From Oscillospiraceae bacterium (GTDB lineage Bacteria; Bacillota; Clostridia; Oscillospirales; Oscillospiraceae), in assembly GCA_009780175.1 (NCBI GenBank), contig WRAO01000008.1:21006-85005 (forward strand): a stretch of 64,000 nucleotides of DNA, in the 5' to 3' direction. Below, one piece after another: positions 7,859 through 16,283 of the stretch. Positions within the stretch are counted from its first letter, which is position 1; each line of letters opens with the position of its first letter. The notes beneath the pieces are model-generated. The model had not been told where the DNA came from and did not search any database. It saw only the letters and a list, made by a program, of their open reading frames with translations. The translations under genes were made by a program, and so were the position numbers.

Positions 7859-8980
7859 ATGCGTATCCTCATTCTCACCGTCACGGCTGGTCACGGCCAC
7901 AATACCTCAGCTCGCGCTATCGAGGAAAGTTTCCATGCACAGGGTGCAGATGCCGTCGTGCTGGACATGTATAAGCACATCAGCAGTATCCTCTATAACG
8001 TGGTAGACAAGGGATATCTTCTCTCTCTGCGTCATTTTCCGCGCCAGTTCGGGCACGCCTATTCTACCGCGGAGCGGCCGATTCCGAGCAAGATTCTCAG
8101 TGTGCTCAACAGCAATCGTCTCCTCGCCAGTCTGCTTGCGGGTTTTTTCCGGGATTATAAGCCGGACCTGATCCTTACCACCCACGTCTTTGCCGCGCAG
8201 GTGCTGGATGTGCTCAAACAGCAGGGACATCTAGACGTGCCTATTATGGGCGTCATGACGGACTATTGCATCCACCCCTTCTGGGAAGCTGTGCCCTCGG
8301 TGGATTATATTGTCACCGCCAATGAGCTTACACATTTTGCGGCGATACGGCGCGGGATAGCCAAGGAGCGGCTTTTGCCGTTTGGCATTCCCGTCTCCGC
8401 ACGGTTTACCCGCCGGGGGTGCAAGCGGGCGGCCCGGCAAAAATTGGGGCTCCCTGAAGATAAGACCACCCTCCTCCTCATGGGGGGCAGCATGGGGTAT
8501 GGAGACATGCCGCATAACGTGATCCAGATTGACGCGATGGGGGAAGACTATCAACTTGCATGCATCACCGGTAAAAACGAGCGGCTCGGCAAGGAACTCC
8601 GGGAGCTTACGACGAAAAACCCGCTCCATGTCTCCGGCTACACGAACCAAGTGGATGTGTACATGGACGCGGCGGACTGTATTGTGACGAAACCCGGTGG
8701 TTTGACCACGACGGAATCGCTCGCGAAGGGTCTGCCTATGATTTTGTCTCACCCTATCCCCGGGCCTGAACTGCGCAATGCGAATTTTCTCACCAACAGC
8801 GGGGCGGCTGTTCTTGTGAGTAAGCATTTCCCGATCCAAGACGCGGTCTATGCCGTTCTCGGCCGTCCGGGGCGGCTTGCATTGATGCACCAGGCCATTG
8901 CCCACATTGCCCGTCCGCGTGCGGCGGATGAAATCAGCCGCTTCGCTTCGGAACTCGTTCAGCAAGGGATAGGCGTATGA
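7859..8980 (+). CDS. MGDG synthase/MurG-like glycosyltransferase (GT28-type)
   Basis: The 373-residue protein starts MRILILTVTAGHGHNTSARAI, the GHGHN motif of monogalactosyldiacylglycerol synthases and processive diacylglycerol glucosyltransferases. The N-terminal domain has GVMTDYCIHPFW. The C-terminal nucleotide-sugar domain has LLMGGSMGYGDMP and TKPGGLTTTESLAKGLPMIL. It probably adds a hexose from a UDP-sugar to diacylglycerol at the inner face of the membrane, making glycolipids. I chose the ATG at 7859, ten bases after AAGGAGG, over the upstream in-frame start at 7805. Its stop overlaps the cca start. Confidence 0.85.
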   Translation: MRILILTVTAGHGHNTSARAIEESFHAQGADAVVLDMYKHISSILYNVVDKGYLLSLRHFPRQFGHAYSTAERPIPSKILSVLNSNRLLASLLAGFFRDYKPDLILTTHVFAAQVLDVLKQQGHLDVPIMGVMTDYCIHPFWEAVPSVDYIVTANELTHFAAIRRGIAKERLLPFGIPVSARFTRRGCKRAARQKLGLPEDKTTLLLMGGSMGYGDMPHNVIQIDAMGEDYQLACITGKNERLGKELRELTTKNPLHVSGYTNQVDVYMDAADCIVTKPGGLTTTESLAKGLPMILSHPIPGPELRNANFLTNSGAAVLVSKHFPIQDAVYAVLGRPGRLALMHQAIAHIARPRAADEISRFASELVQQGIGV

Positions 8981-10155
8981 CAACACTTCCAAACTTCCTC
9001 CTCAACACGCTGGAAACCATAGAAGCGGCAGGACATTCCGCATATCTCGTCGGGGGGCCTGTGCGCGATCTTGTCATGGGCAAAACGCCGGACGATTGGG
9101 ATATCACCACCAGCGCAACTCCGGAGGCGGTGATGGGACTTTTCCCTAAAACAGTCCCCACCGGCCTCAAACACGGCACGGTAACTGTGCTCATCGACGG
9201 CCGTTCCATTGAAGTCACCACCTTTCGCCGGGACGGGGCTTATACGGACCACCGCCATCCAGAGGAGGTCAATTTTGTCACTGATCTCAGGGAAGACCTC
9301 TCCCGGCGAGACTTTACCATAAACGCCATGGCACTCAGCCGGACAGGTGAGTTGATCGACTTTTTCGGCGGCCGGGTTGACCTTGCCGCTGGTCTTATTC
9401 GCGCTGTCGGTGATCCGCTGATCCGTTTTGAGGAAGATGCTTTGCGCATGTTCCGCGCGTTGCGCTTCTCGGCGCAGTTGGGTTTTTCTATTGATCCGCC
9501 TACGCTTTCCGCCATCTGGGCCAAGCGCCATTTGGCGGGCGCGATCTCCGCTGAGCGCGTTCGGACGGAGTTGGAGAAAATCCTGCTCTCCTCAAGGCCG
9601 GAGCGTATCGCCGAGGTGTTTTACAATGGACTCCTCGCAGATTTCGCGCCACACCCCATGCCGACCTTGGACAGTCTCGGGCAAGTACCCGCACAAAAGC
9701 ATCCTCGCTGGGCTTGCTTCACGGCGGTTCTCATGGATTATAGCGCTATCGAGCCTACCGCCTTTCTCCGTTCTCTCCGACTTGACAATAAGACGATCCA
9801 TGTCGCCGGAACCGCTGCTACACTCGGCCCCAGTCTCCCCGCAGAGCCTATCGCGCTCAAGCATCTGCTTTCTCGCTACGGCGCGGAGGTTCTCACCGTC
9901 GCGGCAGAGGTCGCGGTCGCTTATGATCGCTCGGAGCCTGCCAAAGCTCTGGAAAACATCTTCCAGAGCGGTGACTGTTATTCTCTTCAAACGCTCGCCG
10001 TCACCGGCGCCGATCTCATCGCTGTCGGGCATCCGCCCGGCCCTGTGCTCGGCGAGTTGCTTGCGACCCTGCTCAATCACGTCATCAGGCACCCGGCGGC
10101 CAATCGGCGGAGTGAGTTGCTCCGGTTGGCAAAAACGTATACAGGCAAAGCATAA
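8977..10155 (+). CDS. cca: CCA tRNA nucleotidyltransferase / poly(A) polymerase family
   Basis: The class II nucleotidyltransferase head is intact: GGPVRDLVMG (26-35), the metal-binding DDWDITTSATPE (39-50), then TVLIDGRSIEVTTFR and RRDFTINAMALS. The RNA-binding head domain follows with DPLIRFEEDALRMFRALRF. The enzyme repairs or adds the 3' CCA of tRNAs. The 392-residue length fits a Firmicute CCA-adding enzyme. It overlaps the glycosyltransferase gene by four bases (ATGA), so the two are co-translated. A terminator at 10154-10187 ends the operon. Confidence 0.92.
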   Translation: MTTLPNFLLNTLETIEAAGHSAYLVGGPVRDLVMGKTPDDWDITTSATPEAVMGLFPKTVPTGLKHGTVTVLIDGRSIEVTTFRRDGAYTDHRHPEEVNFVTDLREDLSRRDFTINAMALSRTGELIDFFGGRVDLAAGLIRAVGDPLIRFEEDALRMFRALRFSAQLGFSIDPPTLSAIWAKRHLAGAISAERVRTELEKILLSSRPERIAEVFYNGLLADFAPHPMPTLDSLGQVPAQKHPRWACFTAVLMDYSAIEPTAFLRSLRLDNKTIHVAGTAATLGPSLPAEPIALKHLLSRYGAEVLTVAAEVAVAYDRSEPAKALENIFQSGDCYSLQTLAVTGADLIAVGHPPGPVLGELLATLLNHVIRHPAANRRSELLRLAKTYTGKA

Positions 10156-10190
10156 AGCCCGGACTTCTGTTGGAGGTCCGGGCTTTTCTT
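10154..10190. terminator. Terminator between cca and the Mrp operon
   Basis: AAAGCCCGGAC pairs with GTCCGGGCTTT around an 11-base loop, with a TTTTCTTT tail on the plus strand. The hairpin lies between convergent genes and may serve both. Confidence 0.8.
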
Positions 10191-10208
10191 TGTCTATTCG
10201 CAAACGCT

Positions 10209-11795
10209 CTAAGCAAGACCAACCGCGAGTAGTATCATGGCGAAAAACACGCCCATCGACGCGCAAATCTCGCGGAATCCCAATTCAAACGCACGCACAC
10301 GCCGGAGCAGTGCGCTCGTCTTTACAAAGTACTTGTAAATGAGGTATCCCACACCGAGGCTGATGAAGAAGATCAGGACTTTTTCCAGGTAGCCCATGAA
10401 GTCTACATACACGGTGGTTTGGAATAGGAACTGGATCGTCTGCACGCCGAGAATCCCTGTCACACAGCAGAGCAGGCCCAGTACGAAGATGGAAAATTGC
10501 TGTTCCGGCAAAATTGGGTACTCTTTTTCGGATGGTTTCGGCGCAGATCCAAACAAAATCGTGGCGTATTTGATGAAAACAATGATGGTCCCGAGGCTCA
10601 TAAATACCATCACCCAACCGATGAGTTCCGGTGCGCCGGCCACCATGAAGTATTTCGAGATGCTCCCGTTGAAAAACGGGGCGCCGGCGATGCCGAGTAC
10701 GGCCATCAAGGTCGCCGCGCCGATCCAGGGCATGCGGCGGAGCACGCCGCGGATGGCGTAGATGTCTCGTGTTCCGTATACCTTCGTAATCACGCCCGCG
10801 CCGAGGAACAAGCAGCCTTTGAACAGCGCGTGGTTGATTACGTGATACAGCCCGCCGACATAGGAGTAAGGGTCTGGGATGTTCAGAGCTACGAAGATCA
10901 GGCCTACTTGCGAAATGGTCGAATAGGCCAAGATCAGCTTGATGTCGTTCTGGGACATTGCCATGATGAAGCCAATTATGCCGGTGACTACGCCCATTAC
11001 GAGGAAAAACTCCGTCGCGGCGACGGCGGCGAATACGTCTTGGAAGCGGATGAACAGATACACGCCGCTTTTGATGTGCAGGCCCGACAGAATCGCCGAA
11101 ACGGCAGGTGGCGCGGCTGGGGATCCGTGGGCCTTCGGCAGCCAGCTGAAGAGCGGCATCAGCGCGCATTTCAGGGCAACCGCCGTCATGATGAGGGCAT
11201 AGGGCAGAATTTGGTCTGCTCTGTCTGCCTCGCTGAGCACCTGGGTGATGGTTGCCATATCCAGGGCTCCGGTGAGGCGATAGAGATAGCCGAGGCCAAA
11301 GAGGAAGAATTTCATCGCAGTGATGTTGACCAGCAGATAGATCATGCCGTCATACATCGACCTGGTGTCTCGGTTGAACATGATGAGAACCGCTACTACC
11401 ATAGTGACGACTTCTACGAGGACGAATACGTTAAAAAAGTCCCGCGTGAGGAAGAGGCCAATGAGCGCCCCTTGCCAAATGAATATGAGAAACCAGAACA
11501 TACTGCCGTCTTTTTCGCGAAAACTATAAATAGATGCGAGCAAAAAGAATATGGCTGTCAGCAATACAAAAACAGCGGCCAGATTATCCGCCCGGAGGTA
11601 GATACCCAGGATTCCCCCATAGTTGCCTATGCTCGTGATGATCTCGCCCTGCCGACTGAGGGTGAACAGGTAATATGCCGCGCCCACGAAGCCGGTTTGG
11701 ATCAAAATCGCAAGTACTCTTCCGCTTTTCGCGGAGGAGAAGAGGTATAACAGCACTGCCGTCAGTACTGGAACGATCACAAAATAGGTAAGCAT
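10209..11795 (-). CDS. mrpD: Na+/H+ antiporter subunit D (MrpD/MnhD-like)
   Basis: The 528-residue protein belongs to the NuoL/M/N-MrpD family of proton-translocating membrane proteins and has about 14 helices. Landmarks are FFNVFVLVEVVTMVVAVLIM with the ion-path glutamate, LPKAHGSPAAPPAVSAILSG, a conserved lysine (SWLPKAHG) and LILAYSTISQVGLIFVAL. It is the last gene of a six-gene minus-strand operon (E, F, G, A'/B, C, D). The start is six bases from the stop of mrpC. Confidence 0.88.
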   Translation of the reverse strand: MLTYFVIVPVLTAVLLYLFSSAKSGRVLAILIQTGFVGAAYYLFTLSRQGEIITSIGNYGGILGIYLRADNLAAVFVLLTAIFFLLASIYSFREKDGSMFWFLIFIWQGALIGLFLTRDFFNVFVLVEVVTMVVAVLIMFNRDTRSMYDGMIYLLVNITAMKFFLFGLGYLYRLTGALDMATITQVLSEADRADQILPYALIMTAVALKCALMPLFSWLPKAHGSPAAPPAVSAILSGLHIKSGVYLFIRFQDVFAAVAATEFFLVMGVVTGIIGFIMAMSQNDIKLILAYSTISQVGLIFVALNIPDPYSYVGGLYHVINHALFKGCLFLGAGVITKVYGTRDIYAIRGVLRRMPWIGAATLMAVLGIAGAPFFNGSISKYFMVAGAPELIGWVMVFMSLGTIIVFIKYATILFGSAPKPSEKEYPILPEQQFSIFVLGLLCCVTGILGVQTIQFLFQTTVYVDFMGYLEKVLIFFISLGVGYLIYKYFVKTSALLRRVRAFELGFREICASMGVFFAMILLAVGLA

Positions 11796-11801
11796 TTTTA
11801 T

Positions 11802-12149
11802 CTACTCCGCACTTTTCTTTTTTACGATTTCCCAATCGGTCGTGTTGTGTTTGCGAAACAGTGTCATCAGCATCGTCAGCGTTACGGCTGTGACGGAGAG
11901 GCCGATGATGATGGCCGTAATCATAAGCGCTTGCGGCAGGGGGTCTGCCACATAGTCTGGGTTCATGTTTACCCCGATGGGCGCGAAAAGGCCGCTTCTG
12001 AACCCGATGCTGAGGAAAAACATGATGACCGCCATCTCCATAAGGCTCATGAAAACGACAGATTTAATCATGCTTTTGCTTGTAATTAGTCCGAAAAAGG
12101 CGATGAAAAACATCGCAATGCAGAACAGTTCTATGATATCGAAATTCAT
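11802..12149 (-). CDS. mrpC: Na+/H+ antiporter subunit C (MrpC/NuoK-like)
   Basis: The 115-residue protein has three membrane helices in the NuoK/MrpC arrangement, with SLMEMAVIMFFLSIG carrying the conserved glutamate and DPLPQALMITAIIIGLSVTA near residues 68-87. DPLPQALxLTAIVIG is diagnostic of MrpC. It is packed between the fused A'/B subunit and mrpD, with gaps of three and six bases. Confidence 0.87.
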   Translation of the reverse strand: MNFDIIELFCIAMFFIAFFGLITSKSMIKSVVFMSLMEMAVIMFFLSIGFRSGLFAPIGVNMNPDYVADPLPQALMITAIIIGLSVTAVTLTMLMTLFRKHNTTDWEIVKKKSAE

Positions 12150-12152
12150 TGT

Positions 12153-13112
12153 TTACAACCTCTCAATGGCGACGAATCTGTAAAACAGGACGATGAATGT
12201 GCAGGCTACCTTCACGCCGATCAGCGCGTTCATGATGAGCAGATAGGTCCCTTGATACAAATCTAAATATGCGGCGGGCACGCGCGCCCAGACTCCCAGG
12301 AAAATCGCCGCTACCGCAATCAACGCGGCGACTACAAACACGGCCTTTTCCGCGCGGATGATCTTGTCGATCGAGATGTCGTAGATATTATAGATCATAT
12401 AGCGGCAGATAAAGAAGCTCGCGATTGCCACGCCGCCTTGGAAGCCGCCGCCCGGGGAGATGTGGCCGTTCATAATCAGGTACACGCCGAAGAGCAGCAG
12501 GATGGGCGCGATGATTCGGATGGTGAACACTGCCATGCCGGACCGCTGAATGTCGCTCCGGCGCCCGTCTGCGACGGAGGTCTTGTCAAACCAGGACATA
12601 TGGGACACCGCTACAACGGTGATAACTAGGATCAGCGCTTCGAATAAGGTGTCGTATACGCGGTAGCCTAGGTAGATCGCGGTTACCGCGTTTTCGCCGC
12701 CTACGTCGAAGGCGAAGCGTTCTACATATTGATCTTTCAGGAAGGTGTTGACCGTATTGTCGGGCAGGAAATGGATGAACAGGGCGCATAGAAACACGGT
12801 AAAACCGAGGGGCGGCAAGAACTTTTTCAGATGATAGGTCAGCGGTTTTTTGTCTTCCTGCCGGTCGCTTGCTTTTTCCGCTTCATCAATTTGGAGGTTC
12901 GTATACTTCTCTACGCAAATCACAAAGAAGATGGTGGCGAAGGTGCTGATGGCGGCTTCGGCCATTGCCACATCCGGCGAACCGAGCAGGAAAAAGCAGA
13001 TCGCGGTAATGAAAGAAAAGGCGCCGAAATACAAAATGATTCGGATCGCTCTTCTCTCTTTGACGATCAGCAGAGCGGTTAGGATCCAGAAAACGAGCAT
13101 TGCGTATATCAT
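12153..13112 (-). CDS. Fused MrpA C-terminal (MbhD/E-like) and MrpB subunit
   Basis: The 319-residue protein joins two modules. Residues 1-130 match the C-terminal part of MrpA, equivalent to MbhD and MbhE of membrane-bound hydrogenases (LVFWILTALLIVKERRAIR, LLGSPDVAMAEAAISTFATI). Residues about 170-319 are MrpB/MnhB-like (LLFGVYLIMNGHISPGGGFQ, then GGVAIASFF). In full Mrp complexes these parts sit on MrpA and a separate MrpB. Here the large NuoL-like N-terminal half of MrpA is absent from the operon. This order is that of the antiporter half of Mbh-type complexes. Confidence 0.82.
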   Translation of the reverse strand: MIYAMLVFWILTALLIVKERRAIRIILYFGAFSFITAICFFLLGSPDVAMAEAAISTFATIFFVICVEKYTNLQIDEAEKASDRQEDKKPLTYHLKKFLPPLGFTVFLCALFIHFLPDNTVNTFLKDQYVERFAFDVGGENAVTAIYLGYRVYDTLFEALILVITVVAVSHMSWFDKTSVADGRRSDIQRSGMAVFTIRIIAPILLLFGVYLIMNGHISPGGGFQGGVAIASFFICRYMIYNIYDISIDKIIRAEKAVFVVAALIAVAAIFLGVWARVPAAYLDLYQGTYLLIMNALIGVKVACTFIVLFYRFVAIERL

Positions 13113-13152
13113 ATCTCACATCTCTACATTCTCAGTGATTATTTTGCATATT

Positions 13153-13464
13153 TTAAGATTGCTCTGGCGGGTCGTTCACCTCGTGTCCTGATAGATAGGC
13201 GGAGCGCGCTACAATGTGGGACACGAGCGGGTTTAAGATCAGCAAGACGACGATGATGAGCATGAGCTTTCCGGAGAAAAAGCTGATCCCATGCCGGAAG
13301 GCGAGGCCTACCACCAGGGTCAGCATCCCGACCGCGTCTACCTTGGAAGACACGAGGATGCGGATATAAAAGTTTTGGAATCGGAAGAAGCCCGCAACGC
13401 CGAAGAGAGTAAATATTACCCCTGCTATGATGAAGATGTTCCCGATTATCTCAAACACGTTCAT
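13153..13464 (-). CDS. mrpG: Na+/H+ antiporter subunit G (MrpG/PhaG)
   Basis: The 103-residue protein has three membrane helices. It carries the MrpG pattern IAGVIFTLFGVAGFFRF near residues 13-29, and SSKVDAVGMLTLVVGLAF and LLILNPLVSHIVARSAYLSG in the later part. The NPxxxHxxARAA-type ending is typical of the subunit. Its start directly follows the stop of mrpF. Confidence 0.87.
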   Translation of the reverse strand: MNVFEIIGNIFIIAGVIFTLFGVAGFFRFQNFYIRILVSSKVDAVGMLTLVVGLAFRHGISFFSGKLMLIIVVLLILNPLVSHIVARSAYLSGHEVNDPPEQS

Positions 13465-13734
13465 CTATGGGTTCCTCCTTTTCTTCCGCTCGGCTAGAAA
13501 GAGCGCGATAAAGATAATGCCAATAAAGCCGGATAGTGTATAGATAATCGCAAAGTCGAGCAAGAAGGCGGAGTCATTGATCGACGCAAAAATGAGGATC
13601 ATGACAATAATTTTTGTGGCAATGAGGTTTTTTCCGAGCAGCCTGTCCCAGATAGACGGGCCCCGGATAATCAGCCAGAGGTAGATGAACGAGCAGGCGA
13701 GCATAATCCACAGTACAATCCATAAGAGATCCAT
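13465..13734 (-). CDS. mrpF: Na+/H+ antiporter subunit F (MrpF)
   Basis: The 89-residue protein has three short membrane helices with RGPSIWDRLLGKNLIATKI, the signature RGPxxxDRxxA-type segment of MrpF. It ends in a charged tail (LAERKKRRNP). It lies 12 bases after mrpE and abuts mrpG. Confidence 0.85.
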   Translation of the reverse strand: MDLLWIVLWIMLACSFIYLWLIIRGPSIWDRLLGKNLIATKIIVMILIFASINDSAFLLDFAIIYTLSGFIGIIFIALFLAERKKRRNP

Positions 13735-13746
13735 TCTATCACCTTC

Positions 13747-14229
13747 TTATTTCTCGGCTTTTTTCAGCCTTGTTTCAAAGCCGTCTCTAATCGCAGCATT
13801 TGCACCCTCTGCTGACGCAGGATCATCCATTGGCCGAAGCCATAGCATGGGCATCTTTTCGGCATTGAAGTCAATCAGCAGCGTACCTGGCGTCAGGTTA
13901 ATCGAGTCTCCGAGAATCGCTTTGAGCGCCGCGCTTTTTAGGGAGGTTTCTAATTCAATGACGTCTACTCTCGCGCCCTTGATAATCATCCGCATTACCA
14001 AAAATCCGTTCAAATACACTTGCCAGATCAGGTAGAACGGATAGAGAATCAGCTTGTGAAAGCTCGCGTCGGTCATTTTATCCAGAGGGAAAAAGCGGTT
14101 GGAGAAATACAGACAGCCGATACTGACCACCACGCCTTGCACGATGGTAGCAATACCGATTTCTTCCCTCAGTACGATCCAAACCAGCGTGAGTGCGATC
14201 ACAACTCCGATTTTTCGAATCGTAATCAT
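13747..14229 (-). CDS. mrpE: Na+/H+ antiporter subunit E (MrpE)
   Basis: The 160-residue protein is the first gene of the antiporter operon. Two N-terminal membrane segments (VIALTLVWIVL, TIVQGVVVSIGCLYF) are followed by the MrpE cytoplasmic domain. That domain has LKSAALKAILGDSINLTPGT, then LLIDFNAEKMPMLWLRP, typical of the SxxLxLTPGTLxxD pattern. GAGGGAGGTGAG precedes the start. The operon has the order E-F-G-A'/B-C-D. Confidence 0.86.
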   Translation of the reverse strand: MITIRKIGVVIALTLVWIVLREEIGIATIVQGVVVSIGCLYFSNRFFPLDKMTDASFHKLILYPFYLIWQVYLNGFLVMRMIIKGARVDVIELETSLKSAALKAILGDSINLTPGTLLIDFNAEKMPMLWLRPMDDPASAEGANAAIRDGFETRLKKAEK

Positions 14230-14280
14230 ACTCTCACCTCCCTCAGTAATTGTGTGTCTTAGAAAAATTGGGAACTGTTA

Positions 14281-14313
14281 AGGGGACGTTTTTAACGATC
14301 AAAACGCCCCCTA
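14281..14313 (-). promoter_or_regulatory. Hairpin in the 5' region of the Mrp operon
   Basis: AGGGGACGTTTTT can pair with AAAACGCCCCCT around ACGATC. A second small inverted repeat (GGAGTACC/GGTGTTCC) lies next to it at 14312-14331. There is no T run on either side, so this is a stable structure rather than a clear terminator. It lies between the end of the YoaK-like gene and mrpE. Confidence 0.35.
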
Positions 14314-14428
14314 GGAGTACCACACGGTGTTCCTGTGAAATATTCAACTGCGCGAACAAGGGTAGATCTTTGTCATGATAGCGACGAAAGCTAGGATTTC
14401 AAAGCCCTTAGCGCGCCAGATTCTATCA

Positions 14429-15127
14429 CTAGGAAGCAGTGTTCTTTGGAGCGAAGAAGCATGGGATGATGCAGAATACGATCAGCAGGGTGTTCACCAG
14501 GGAGAACCCGAAAGTACCTGCGCGGTCCAGGTTCAGAGCTGTGCCCATGATGAATGCGCCGAACGCGAAAAGGAATACGCAGATTACGAAAATCCAGAGC
14601 GTAAACAGGCCGCCTTCTTTTTTCCGTAGAACGCCTTCCGCGAACCATACGCCGAGGAAACGGACGTTGCCGGTGGCCATGGCGTTGTTGATTTCGAGGT
14701 GGTACATCTTGCGGAAGAAGCCGCAACCGAAGCCTGCAGACAGACCCATCATGAGGAATGCGACCTGCGTGCTTATGTAGGGTGCGTAAAACGGGTAGAG
14801 CGCGACCGGGAGCGCGAAGAGCGACCAGCTGAAGAAGAACTGAATTGTTTTGTGTTTGATTAGATTTTGGTTCATGAACGCGAACAAACAACCGAAGATA
14901 AACCCAAAGAACAGTGCGAGGTTCGAAATAAATTGCGGCCAATTGCCAAACGCGGGGTTGAGGCCCATCCAGATCACGTTTCCGGTTTGTGGTGTGACCA
15001 TCATGCCGAGCTGTGGTGTTTGCAATGCGAGCGCATTTACATATCCCATGATAAAGATCGTCGAACCTGTGATAAATGCGGTGTTAAATATAGCCCGTTT
15101 TTCTTGCGCGCTAACTTCCGTACTCAT
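14429..15127 (-). CDS. YoaK/DUF1275-family membrane protein
   Basis: The 232-residue protein has about six hydrophobic helices. It shows the DUF1275 pattern: an early GYVNALAL segment, MVTPQTGNVIWMGLNPAFGN around residues 40-59, and a mirrored later half with MYHLEINNAMATGNVRF. The TGN motif in both halves is characteristic of this family of unknown function. I chose the Met ten bases after GAGAGGGG. It has its own promoter at 15176-15205. Confidence 0.82.
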   Translation of the reverse strand: MSTEVSAQEKRAIFNTAFITGSTIFIMGYVNALALQTPQLGMMVTPQTGNVIWMGLNPAFGNWPQFISNLALFFGFIFGCLFAFMNQNLIKHKTIQFFFSWSLFALPVALYPFYAPYISTQVAFLMMGLSAGFGCGFFRKMYHLEINNAMATGNVRFLGVWFAEGVLRKKEGGLFTLWIFVICVFLFAFGAFIMGTALNLDRAGTFGFSLVNTLLIVFCIIPCFFAPKNTAS

Positions 15128-15175
15128 TTCACACATTCCCCTCTCAACTTTGACCAATTTGTTAACTTTGTGAAC

Positions 15176-15205
15176 ACTATATCAAGTCCTCCTCCTGTTT
15201 GTCAA
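15176..15205 (-). promoter_or_regulatory. Sigma-A promoter of the YoaK-like gene
   Basis: On the minus strand, TTGACA (15205-15200) is followed after 18 bases by TATAGT (15181-15176). It lies just past the stop of the polysaccharide deacetylase gene. Confidence 0.7.
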
Positions 15206-15220
15206 GAGGGGGCAAGCGAA

Positions 15221-15964
15221 TCAATATTGCTCCAGCGTGGCAAAGCCATAACCCTCGGCTCTCAGCCTGTTGATTAGCTCTGGGAGCGCCTCCGCTGTGG
15301 CTTGCTTGTCCGCTGAATCGTGCATCAATATGATTCGTTTGTCCTGTGCGCCGCTCGGGCTCATTGCGTTGGAAATCAAGGCGTTGGGGTCTTTTCCGGC
15401 TGAGGAGGGGTCTGTGTCGCCGGTGGAGACGTCCCAGTCGAATACGCGATAGCCTAGTTCCGCTAAGATTTCTTTTCGTTGCGCGATTATGGCGGCGTCC
15501 CAGCTCCAGGAGCCGCCGGGGAATCGGAATAGGGTTGTTTTGTGTCCGAAGCGATCCGCCAGCCATGCCGCCGCTTGCGTGATATCTTCTCGGAAGAAGG
15601 CCCCGTCATCGGCCGCGTAGAGGCGGGTATAGTCGTGTGAATAGCTGTGATTTCCGATTGCGTGGCCCTCGGCGAGGATGCGTTCGTAGAGGTGGTCTAC
15701 CTCCTCGTGGGGCAAGACGAAGAATGTGGCTTTTACATCATGTTCTTTTAGCACGTCTAAAATCCGCGCTGTCACTTCTTCAGAGGGGCCGTCGTCTATG
15801 GTTAGATATGCAGTCGGTCTGGATGGAACTTCTTGCGCTTTATTTTCGTCATAGTTTGCAAACAGCTGCGCTTGCAGATTTTCCAGTGCTGCCGGCTCTG
15901 GCGGGGGTGTTTCGCCTGCCGCATACACTGTGCATAAGAGTACAAAAAGAATCCATTTCATCAA
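15221..15964 (-). CDS. Secreted polysaccharide deacetylase (NodB domain)
   Basis: The 247-residue protein has a short N-terminal signal segment (MKWILFVLLCTVYAAG) and one NodB deacetylase domain. The metal-binding motifs are TIDDGPSEEV (the catalytic Asp pair) and HAIGNHSYSHDY (His pair). RFPGGSWSWD forms the third motif, and ILMHDS near the end supplies the last His. Such enzymes remove acetyl groups from peptidoglycan or other amino-sugar polymers outside the membrane. It is one of three deacetylases in the window. Confidence 0.9.
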   Translation of the reverse strand: MMKWILFVLLCTVYAAGETPPPEPAALENLQAQLFANYDENKAQEVPSRPTAYLTIDDGPSEEVTARILDVLKEHDVKATFFVLPHEEVDHLYERILAEGHAIGNHSYSHDYTRLYAADDGAFFREDITQAAAWLADRFGHKTTLFRFPGGSWSWDAAIIAQRKEILAELGYRVFDWDVSTGDTDPSSAGKDPNALISNAMSPSGAQDKRIILMHDSADKQATAEALPELINRLRAEGYGFATLEQY

Positions 15965-16283
15965 GGTTTCGCCCGCTTTCTTTCATCTAGTACATAGGAT
16001 GTCTGCTTTCCCGAATTACTACGCCTGTCATATTTTGGGGTTCGGATCATAGACTATCTTTTGAGCTTAGACCTAAAATGCCGATTTTCCTAGTATCTTT
16101 CTGTCGATTTTGTTGACGATTGTCACCTTTTCGGGTATACTATTACAGTAGATTGGATATTTTATGGTATATTGTTCGACAAAATGGCTTCCAAACGGGC
16201 CGTTTATTGTACCTAAAACTGCCTTTTATGGCGACAAAACGGCCCTGAAACGAACCAAAATGAACTTGTATGAGGCGATTTCC
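15965..16283. other. Intergenic region with the hemW promoter and a 5' UTR hairpin
   Basis: The region between two divergent genes contains no credible ORF. A sigma-A promoter for hemW lies at 16113-16141. The roughly 140-base leader holds a 9-base perfect stem (GGGCCGTTT 16197-16205 with AAACGGCCC 16237-16245), with a smaller GCC/GGC hairpin inside it. No T run follows, so it is not a simple terminator. Confidence 0.5.
16113..16141 (+). promoter_or_regulatory. Sigma-A promoter of hemW
   Basis: TTGACG (16113-16118) and TATACT (16136-16141) are separated by 17 bases. Confidence 0.75.

Noticed and set aside
10497..11750. 417-codon plus-strand frame opposite mrpD
   Set aside because: It is antisense to a clear membrane protein gene; its composition mirrors the codon bias of mrpD.
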